DNA of 64,000 nt, taken from contig NZ_JALPQG010000003.1 of the NCBI RefSeq assembly GCF_023195695.1, positions 186,001 through 250,000 of the forward strand, given 5' to 3'. The translations under genes and the position numbers were made by a program. This document shows positions 57,551 to 64,000 of the stretch, one piece after another (position 1 is the stretch's first letter; every line of letters starts with the position of its first letter). This stretch comes from Aliiroseovarius sp. S1339 (GTDB lineage Bacteria; Pseudomonadota; Alphaproteobacteria; Rhodobacterales; Rhodobacteraceae). Below the pieces are notes generated by a model that saw nothing but the letters and a program-made list of their open reading frames with translations, was not told the origin of the DNA and made no database searches.

Positions 57551-57580
57551 TTGCGCATCGGGGAGGTTTTCTGTTATATA
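57551..57580 (+). promoter_or_regulatory. Possible promoter of the gltD operon
   Basis: In the AT-rich uppP-gltD gap, TTGCGC (57551-57556) and TATATA (57575-57580) are separated by 18 bases, about 90 bases before the gltD ATG. The -35 is poor and the -10 good. Nitrogen-responsive sites (NtrC-type TGCACC...GGTGCA) were looked for and not seen. Confidence 0.35.
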
Positions 57581-57669
57581 AACTACATAAAGGTCAGATA
57601 TACTGTCTTTTATTTCGTCCAAACCCCAATTAGAAGCTCAGGTTCGAGCTAATTTGACGGAGAGCCAGG

Positions 57670-59103
57670 ATGGCAAAGCAGCCGATGTTGAAATTCGTGA
57701 GTGTCGAGCGGGATATGCCCGAAAAACGCGCCGCCGAGGCGCGGCGTGAAGACTTCCACGAAATCTATGCCGAATATGCCGCCCAAAAGGCCGCCGAGCA
57801 AGCCAGCCGGTGCAGCCAATGTGGTGTGCCATATTGCCAGTCGCACTGCCCGTTGCACAACAATATTCCCGACTGGTTGCACATGACAGCCACAGGCCGT
57901 CTGAAAGAAGCTTATGAACTGAGCCAATCCACCAACACCTTTCCGGAAATCTGTGGTCGCATCTGCCCGCAGGACCGTCTGTGCGAAGGCAATTGTGTGA
58001 TCGAACAATCAGGACATGGCACTGTCACCATCGGCGCGGTTGAAAAATATATCACTGACACGGCGTGGGACAATGGATGGGTCGAACCGATCACACCCTC
58101 TGCCGCGCGCGACGAAAGTGTTGCGATCATCGGCTCGGGGCCGGGTGGTTTGGCCGCCGCCGATGTTCTGGTGCGCGCCGGGGTCAAGGTAACGGTCTAT
58201 GATCGTCACGACCGCGCGGGTGGTTTGATGACCTATGGCATTCCCGGCTTTAAATTAGAAAAAGACATCGTCATGCGGCGCGTCAAGTTGCTAGAAGATG
58301 CAGGCGTTGAATTCGTTTTGAATTGCAATGTTGGCGAAGACCTCAGCTTTCAGGATATCCGCGCAAAACACGATGCGGTCCTGCTGGCAACCGGAGTTTA
58401 CAAAGGCCGTGATCTGTCCGGTCCGGGCGCGGGTGGCAAAGGGATCGTCCCGGCGCTTGACTACCTGACATGTTCGAACAAGCTAAGCTTCGGCGACACT
58501 GTGCCAGAATTCGAAAGCGGAGAGCTGAACGCAGAGGGCAAAGAAGTCGTTGTCATCGGTGGTGGCGACACCGCGATGGACTGCGTGCGCACAGCGATCC
58601 GTCAGGGCGCGAAATCGGTCAAATGCCTTTATCGGCGTGACCGCGCGAATATGCCCGGATCGCAACGTGAAACACAAAACGCCGAAGAAGAGGGTGTGGA
58701 ATTCGTCTGGCTCACCGCCCCGAAGGGTTTTGTCGGCGACCCCGTCACCGACGTGATGGTGCAGAAAATGCGCCTTGGTGCGCCCGATGCCACGGGCCGT
58801 CGCAGCCCAGAAGTGATCGAAGGTGCGGATTACACCGAAAACGCTGATCTGGTCATCAAAGCACTTGGGTTTGAGCCCGAAGACCTGCCCACGCTTTGGG
58901 GCGAAAAGGACCTTGTCGTGACCCGCTGGGGCACGGTCAAAGCCGCATTCGAGACACATCAGACCGATCTGGATGGCGTCTGGGCCGTAGGTGACATCGT
59001 GCGCGGTGCGTCGCTGGTCGTTTGGGCCATTCGCGACGGGCGGGAAGCCGGGGCGAACATTTTGGAACATCTGAGCCTGGCGGCTCGGATCGCAGCGGAG
59101 TAA
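57670..59103 (+). CDS. gltD: Glutamate synthase small subunit (NADPH)
   Basis: Supplies electrons from NADPH to the large subunit during glutamine-dependent glutamate synthesis. 477 aa. The N-terminal iron-sulfur part has CSQCGVPYCQSHCPLHNNIP and a second Cys group (CGRICPQDRLCEGNC). FAD loop VAIIGSGPGGLAAADVLVRA is near residue 155; the NADPH loop VVVIGGGDTAMDCVRTAIRQ is near 300. It is the first gene of the operon, followed after 4 bases by a GFA-domain gene and then gltB. Confidence 0.96.
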   Translation: MAKQPMLKFVSVERDMPEKRAAEARREDFHEIYAEYAAQKAAEQASRCSQCGVPYCQSHCPLHNNIPDWLHMTATGRLKEAYELSQSTNTFPEICGRICPQDRLCEGNCVIEQSGHGTVTIGAVEKYITDTAWDNGWVEPITPSAARDESVAIIGSGPGGLAAADVLVRAGVKVTVYDRHDRAGGLMTYGIPGFKLEKDIVMRRVKLLEDAGVEFVLNCNVGEDLSFQDIRAKHDAVLLATGVYKGRDLSGPGAGGKGIVPALDYLTCSNKLSFGDTVPEFESGELNAEGKEVVVIGGGDTAMDCVRTAIRQGAKSVKCLYRRDRANMPGSQRETQNAEEEGVEFVWLTAPKGFVGDPVTDVMVQKMRLGAPDATGRRSPEVIEGADYTENADLVIKALGFEPEDLPTLWGEKDLVVTRWGTVKAAFETHQTDLDGVWAVGDIVRGASLVVWAIRDGREAGANILEHLSLAARIAAE

Positions 59104-59107
59104 AGCG

Positions 59108-59536
59108 ATGAACGGACATTGCCTATGCGGAGCGGTTCAGCTTTCGTTTGAGCCAAAAGCCCCGGAACTTCATGCCTGCCACTGCGATATGTGTCGCCGC
59201 TGGGCTGGCTCTGCCTTTGTCGAAATTGATGTCGAACCCGGCACGCTTGAAGTCGAGGGCCCGGTGAAAGCGTTTGCGTCATCCGATTGGGCAGAACGCG
59301 CGTGGTGCGACACCTGCGGCACAACGCTTTGGTATCATCTGACCTTGCCGGGACATGACGATTTTTATGCCATCTCGGCAGGGTTGGTCGACGACATGGG
59401 CGGTCTGTCGATGACGAAAGAAATTTACATAGATCGAAAGCCAGACGGGTTTGCCTTTGCGGGCAATCACGTCACGCAAACAAAAGCCGAAGTAGAGGCA
59501 CAATTTGCCTCCTTCGCGGAAGGAGAACCGGAATGA
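59108..59536 (+). CDS. GFA/CENP-V domain protein
   Basis: A 142-aa protein of the GFA (glutathione-dependent formaldehyde-activating, CENP-V) family. Zinc-binding cysteines: GHCLCGAVQLSF (two Cys), HACHCDMCRRWAGSAFVEID (three Cys) and WCDTCGTTLWY (two Cys). Despite the family name, few members have a demonstrated formaldehyde function. It lies inside the glutamate synthase operon with an ATGA overlap to gltB, so it is cotranslated, but no role in glutamate synthesis is known. Confidence 0.9.
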   Translation: MNGHCLCGAVQLSFEPKAPELHACHCDMCRRWAGSAFVEIDVEPGTLEVEGPVKAFASSDWAERAWCDTCGTTLWYHLTLPGHDDFYAISAGLVDDMGGLSMTKEIYIDRKPDGFAFAGNHVTQTKAEVEAQFASFAEGEPE

Positions 59537-62500
59537 CGAAATATGATGCCGATTGGGTCCGCCGCGAGGAAGCCAAACGCAAGTTCATGAGCGAACACAG
59601 CCTGTATCGCGAAGAAGACGAACACAGCTCGTGTGGTGTTGGTCTGGTCGTGTCGATTGAAGGCAAGGCGTCGCGCGCTGTTGTCGAGGCAGGGATCGCC
59701 GCGCTGAAGGCCATCTGGCACCGTGGCGCTGTTGACGCAGACGGCAAGACGGGTGACGGTGCGGGTATCCATGTTCAGATCCCGGTTCCGTTCTTCCATG
59801 ACCAGATCCGTCGCACTGGGCACGAGCCGCGTGAAGATCAGTTGATTGCCGTTGGCCAAGTGTTCCTGCCACGCACCGATTTCGGCGCGCAAGAAGCGTG
59901 TCGGACCATTGTTGAATCCGAAATTCTGCGTTTGGGCTATCACATCTATGGCTGGCGCCACGTCCCGGTGGACATCACCTGCCTTGGTGAAAAAGCCAAC
60001 GCCACACGGCCCGAGATTGAACAGATCATGATCTCGAACTCGAAAGGCGTGGACGAAGACACGTTCGAACGCGAGCTTTACGTGATCCGCCGTCGGATCG
60101 AAAAAGCCGTGGCAAGCGCACATATCAACGGGCTTTATATTGCGTCGCTCAGCTGCCGCTCGATCATCTATAAAGGCATGATGCTGGCCGAGCAGGTGGC
60201 CGAATTTTACCCCGATTTGATGGACGAACGGTTCACGTCGACCTTCGCGATTTATCACCAGCGTTATTCGACCAACACGTTCCCCCAATGGTGGTTGGCG
60301 CAGCCGTTCCGGATGCTGGCCCATAACGGCGAGATCAATACGCTTAAGGGCAACCTGAACTGGATGAAAAGCCACGAGATCCGCATGGCCTCCAGCGCCT
60401 TTGGTGATCTGGCGGAAGATATCAAACCGATCGTTCCGGGTGGGTCGTCAGACTCGGCGGCTTTGGATGCAGTGTTTGAGGTGCTTGTGCGCGCAGGCCG
60501 CTCGGCCCCGATGGCGAAAACCATGCTGGTGCCGGAAAGCTGGTCCAAGCAGGCGGTCGAACTGCCCGAGGCCTGGAAAGACATGTATTCCTATTGCAAC
60601 TCGGTGATGGAGCCGTGGGACGGCCCCGCCGCTTTGGCGATGACAGATGGTCGTTGGGTCTGTGCGGGGCTTGACCGCAACGGCTTGCGCCCTATGCGTT
60701 ATGTTGTGACAGGCGACGGTCTTGTGATTGCTGGTTCCGAGGCTGGCATGGTGCCGATTGACGAAGCAGGTATTGTGGAAAAAGGCGCGCTTGGGCCGGG
60801 GCAACTTCTGGCTGTCGATACGGTTGACGGCAAGCTGTATCACGATACCGAAATTAAGAACAAATTGGCGGATTCGCGACCCTTTGGCGAATGGGTCGGC
60901 AAGATCAATGATCTGGGCGAAGGCTTTACCGAGGTCGAAGAAAAGCCGGTCTATTCCGGTGACGAACTGCGTCGCCGTCAGTTGGCCGCCGGCTATACCT
61001 TGGAAGAGCTGGAACAGATCCTTGCGCCGATGGCCGAGGATGGGAAAGAAGCGCTGGCCTCAATGGGTGATGATACGCCCTCGGCTGTTCTTTCGACGAA
61101 ATACCGCCCGCTTAGCCATTTTTTCCGCCAGAATTTCAGTCAGGTGACAAACCCGCCCATCGACTCGTTGCGCGAGTTCCGCGTGATGTCGTTGAAGACT
61201 CGGTTTGGCAACCTGAAGAACGTGCTGGACGAAAGCAGCGCACAGACCGAGATTATCGTGCTGGAAAGCCCCTTTGTTGGCAACGAACAGTTCGCAAAGA
61301 TGACCGAAGTGTTCAACGCGCAGATGGTCGAGATTGACTGCACTTTCCCGGTTGGTGGTGACGAAGGCGCTTTGCGTATCGCGCTGGGCGAAATCCGTGC
61401 CAAAGCCGAAGATGCGGTGCGTTCGGGCGCCGGGCACCTTGTGCTTACCGATCAGGCTCAAGGCGAAAACCGTATCGCGATGCCGATGATCCTTGCGACA
61501 TCCGCTGTCCACAGCTGGCTGGTCAAGAAAGGCCTGCGCACGTTCTGTTCGATCAATATCCGTTCGGCCGAATGTCTGGACCCGCATTATTTTGCTGTGC
61601 TTGTTGGCTGTGGCGCAACCACGGTGAACGCCTATCTGGCCGAGGATTCGCTGGCGGACCGGATTGATCGCGGTCTGTTGGACTGCACGTTGACCCAAGC
61701 TGTGCGCCGCTATCGCGAAGCGATTGATCAGGGTCTTTTGAAGATCATGGCGAAGATGGGAATCTCGGTCATCTCGTCCTATCGTGGCGGGCTGAACTTT
61801 GAAGCCGTTGGGCTAAGCCGCGCCACGGTTGCCGAATATTTCCCCGGTATGACCTCGCGTATTTCGGGCATTGGTGTGAACGGCATCCAAAAGAAATTGG
61901 AAGAAGTGCACGCCGCAGGTTTTGGCGGTGGTAATCAGGTCCTGCCGGTAGGTGGTTTCTATAAAGCCCGCCGGTCAGGTGAGACACACGCATGGGAAGC
62001 GCAGACCATGCACCTGTTGCAATCTGCCTGTGACAGTGCGTCGTTTCAGATGTGGAAGCAGTATTCAGCGCGGATGCGGGCCAATCCTCCGATCCATTTG
62101 CGCGATTTGCTGGACATCAAACCGTTGGGCAAGGAAGTCCCGATTGAAGAGGTCGAAAGCATTAACGCGATCCGCAAACGGTTCGTGACACCCGGCATGT
62201 CGCTGGGCGCGTTGTCGCCCGAGGCGCATAAGACGCTGAATGTTGCGATGAACCGCATCGGCGCCAAGTCGGATTCGGGCGAGGGCGGCGAAGACCCCGC
62301 ACACTTCCATCCGGAACCGAATGGTGACAACCCGTCAGCCAAGATCAAGCAGGTGGCGTCGGGCCGTTTCGGTGTGACCGCCGAATATCTGAACCAGTGT
62401 GAAGAGTTGGAAATCAAGGTCGCCCAAGGTGCCAAACCCGGCGAGGGCGGGCAGTTGCCCGGCATGAAGGTCACGGACCTGATTGCGCGTCTGCGCCATT

Positions 62501-64000
62501 CGACCAAGGGTGTAACTCTGATTTCACCGCCGCCGCACCACGATATCTATTCGATCGAGGATCTGGCCCAGTTGATCTATGACCTCAAGCAGATCAACCC
62601 GCGCTGCAAGGTGACGGTGAAGCTGGTTGCGGCCTCGGGCGTTGGTACGATTGCCGCGGGTGTGGCGAAGGCCAAGGCCGACGTGATCCTGATTTCGGGC
62701 CACAATGGTGGCACAGGCGCGTCGCCGGCGACCTCGATCAAATTCGCGGGACTGCCGTGGGAAATGGGTCTGACCGAAGCGCACCAAGTGTTGGCGATGA
62801 ACAACCTGCGCGACCGTGTGACGTTGCGCACCGATGGTGGTCTGCGCACCGGTCGTGACATCGTCATGGCTGCGATGATGGGGGCTGAGGAATACGGCAT
62901 CGGCACCGCCGCCCTGATCGCGATGGGCTGTATCATGGTGCGTCAGTGCCAGTCGAACACCTGCCCCGTGGGCGTCTGCACGCAGGATGAAGACCTACGC
63001 AAGAAGTTCACCGGCAGCGCGGACAAGGTGGTCAACCTGATCACCTTCTATGCGCAGGAAGTGCGCGAGATCCTCGCCTCGATCGGTGCGCGGTCGCTGG
63101 ATGAGGTGATCGGGCGTGCTGATCTGCTGAGCCAGGTCAGCCGTGGTTCGGCACATCTGGATGACCTTGACCTGAACCCGCTTCTGCTGGTCGTCGATGG
63201 CGCGGATAAGATTGTGTACAACCGCAATCGCGACCGGAATCCGGTGCCTGATACGCTGGATGCAGAAATCGTGCGCGACGCGCATCGCTTCCTTGAAGAT
63301 GGCGAGAAGATGCAGCTTTCCTATACGGTGCAGAATACGCACCGGACGGTCGGCACGCGCATTTCTAGCCATATCGTTAAACGGTTTGGCATGCGCAACA
63401 GCCTGCAACCTGACCACCTGACGGTGAAGCTGCAAGGCTCGGCCGGACAGTCTCTGGGGGCGTTCGCCGCTCCGGGCTTGAAGATCGAGGTGTCGGGCGA
63501 CGCCAACGATTATGTCGGCAAAGGCCTGTCTGGTGGCACGATTGTGGTGCGCCCGCCGCTGTCCAGCCCGTTAGTGGCCTGTGAAAATACGATCATCGGC
63601 AACACGGTGCTTTATGGTGCAACGGACGGCTACCTGTTTGCCGCTGGGCGTGCGGGCGAACGTTTCGCCGTGCGAAACTCTGGCGCGCATGTGGTGATCG
63701 AAGGCTGTGGCTCGAACGGGTGCGAGTATATGACCGGCGGTGTCGCGGTGATCCTTGGGTCCATCGGGTCCAACTTTGGCGCGGGTATGACGGGCGGCAT
63801 GGCCTATCTGTATGACCCCGATGGCGTTGCGCAGAAATACATGAACATGGAAAGCCTTGTGACCAACCCGGTCACAGTCGACCATTGGGAAGCCCAGCTA
63901 AAATCGCTGATCGAACGCCACGCCGAAGAAACCCGCAGCCTGTTGGCGACGGAAATCCTGCGGCATTGGGATCTTGAGAAAGGTAACTTCCTTCAGGTCT
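59533..64000 (+). CDS. gltB: Glutamate synthase large subunit, 3' end missing
   Basis: Large subunit that releases ammonia from glutamine and reductively aminates 2-oxoglutarate. 1489 residues are seen to the edge of the window; a full GltB is about 1500-1520 aa, so only the last few tens of bases are missing. The propeptide is short: the N-terminal nucleophile would be Cys34 (HSSCGVGLVVSIEG). The FMN-synthase domain has SGHNGGTGASPATSIKFAGL and the 3Fe-4S cluster cysteines CIMVRQCQSNTCPVGVCTQD. It starts at ATG 59533, overlapping the GFA gene by 4 bases. Confidence 0.97.
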   Translation, partial: MTKYDADWVRREEAKRKFMSEHSLYREEDEHSSCGVGLVVSIEGKASRAVVEAGIAALKAIWHRGAVDADGKTGDGAGIHVQIPVPFFHDQIRRTGHEPREDQLIAVGQVFLPRTDFGAQEACRTIVESEILRLGYHIYGWRHVPVDITCLGEKANATRPEIEQIMISNSKGVDEDTFERELYVIRRRIEKAVASAHINGLYIASLSCRSIIYKGMMLAEQVAEFYPDLMDERFTSTFAIYHQRYSTNTFPQWWLAQPFRMLAHNGEINTLKGNLNWMKSHEIRMASSAFGDLAEDIKPIVPGGSSDSAALDAVFEVLVRAGRSAPMAKTMLVPESWSKQAVELPEAWKDMYSYCNSVMEPWDGPAALAMTDGRWVCAGLDRNGLRPMRYVVTGDGLVIAGSEAGMVPIDEAGIVEKGALGPGQLLAVDTVDGKLYHDTEIKNKLADSRPFGEWVGKINDLGEGFTEVEEKPVYSGDELRRRQLAAGYTLEELEQILAPMAEDGKEALASMGDDTPSAVLSTKYRPLSHFFRQNFSQVTNPPIDSLREFRVMSLKTRFGNLKNVLDESSAQTEIIVLESPFVGNEQFAKMTEVFNAQMVEIDCTFPVGGDEGALRIALGEIRAKAEDAVRSGAGHLVLTDQAQGENRIAMPMILATSAVHSWLVKKGLRTFCSINIRSAECLDPHYFAVLVGCGATTVNAYLAEDSLADRIDRGLLDCTLTQAVRRYREAIDQGLLKIMAKMGISVISSYRGGLNFEAVGLSRATVAEYFPGMTSRISGIGVNGIQKKLEEVHAAGFGGGNQVLPVGGFYKARRSGETHAWEAQTMHLLQSACDSASFQMWKQYSARMRANPPIHLRDLLDIKPLGKEVPIEEVESINAIRKRFVTPGMSLGALSPEAHKTLNVAMNRIGAKSDSGEGGEDPAHFHPEPNGDNPSAKIKQVASGRFGVTAEYLNQCEELEIKVAQGAKPGEGGQLPGMKVTDLIARLRHSTKGVTLISPPPHHDIYSIEDLAQLIYDLKQINPRCKVTVKLVAASGVGTIAAGVAKAKADVILISGHNGGTGASPATSIKFAGLPWEMGLTEAHQVLAMNNLRDRVTLRTDGGLRTGRDIVMAAMMGAEEYGIGTAALIAMGCIMVRQCQSNTCPVGVCTQDEDLRKKFTGSADKVVNLITFYAQEVREILASIGARSLDEVIGRADLLSQVSRGSAHLDDLDLNPLLLVVDGADKIVYNRNRDRNPVPDTLDAEIVRDAHRFLEDGEKMQLSYTVQNTHRTVGTRISSHIVKRFGMRNSLQPDHLTVKLQGSAGQSLGAFAAPGLKIEVSGDANDYVGKGLSGGTIVVRPPLSSPLVACENTIIGNTVLYGATDGYLFAAGRAGERFAVRNSGAHVVIEGCGSNGCEYMTGGVAVILGSIGSNFGAGMTGGMAYLYDPDGVAQKYMNMESLVTNPVTVDHWEAQLKSLIERHAEETRSLLATEILRHWDLEKGNFLQV

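Overview
The window comes from an alphaproteobacterium of the Rhodobacterales (Roseobacter type). The evidence is the flagellar block with FlaF, FlbT, a DUF1217 protein and a stand-alone FlgJ-type rod-binding protein, TakP-like TRAP transporters with oversized membrane subunits, an NDUFA9-type protein, and GC-rich, densely packed genes. No insertion sequence, prophage, CRISPR array or integrase is visible, and the DNA reads as ordinary chromosome.

Layout. (1) 1-12.2 kb is a flagellar locus: a partial phosphotransferase, flgD and fliK on the minus strand; a rod-binding protein, a FlgN-like chaperone, flagellin, flaF, flbT and DUF1217 on the plus strand; fliI on the minus strand; and flgB-flgC-fliE-fliQ-flgF-flgG-flgA-flgH-fliL on the plus strand. 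(2) 12.2-21.3 kb (minus) is amino-acid and peptide use: a D-amino-acid oxidoreductase and a hydroxyproline-epimerase-type enzyme, then a dipeptide-type ABC transporter operon that ends in a phosphodiesterase-like and an FAH-family hydrolase. (3) 21.4-26.3 kb (minus) is a TRAP transporter whose large subunit carries a 335-residue coiled-coil-like tail. (4) 26.65-31.26 kb (plus) is a MarR regulator with a two-gene RND efflux pump; the regulator start is overlapped by a 7-codon mini-ORF. (5) 31.36-45.68 kb (minus) is tRNA-Gly and a compact glycogen operon (PfkB kinase, glgP, glgB, glgC, glgA, glgX, malQ, pgm). (6) 46.0-52.7 kb (plus) is a cyanophycin locus: isoaspartyl dipeptidase, cyanophycinase, cyanophycin synthetase and a second Mur-ligase protein without an ATP-grasp domain. 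(7) 52.7-55.5 kb (minus) is PHA depolymerase, PHA synthase and tRNA-Leu. (8) 55.6-64 kb holds an NDUFA9-like protein, UppP, and the glutamate synthase genes gltD and gltB with a small GFA-domain gene between them; gltB runs off the end.

Three reserve polymers (glycogen, cyanophycin, polyhydroxyalkanoate) have synthesis and breakdown genes in one 24-kb stretch, followed closely by glutamate synthase. The most promising candidate for something undescribed is the cyanophycin locus, with an apparently active Mur ligase lacking ATP-grasp and an IadA with Glu where the carbamylated Lys is expected. The tailed TRAP permease and the MarR mini-ORF come next. All assignments were made by reading sequence; no database search was run.
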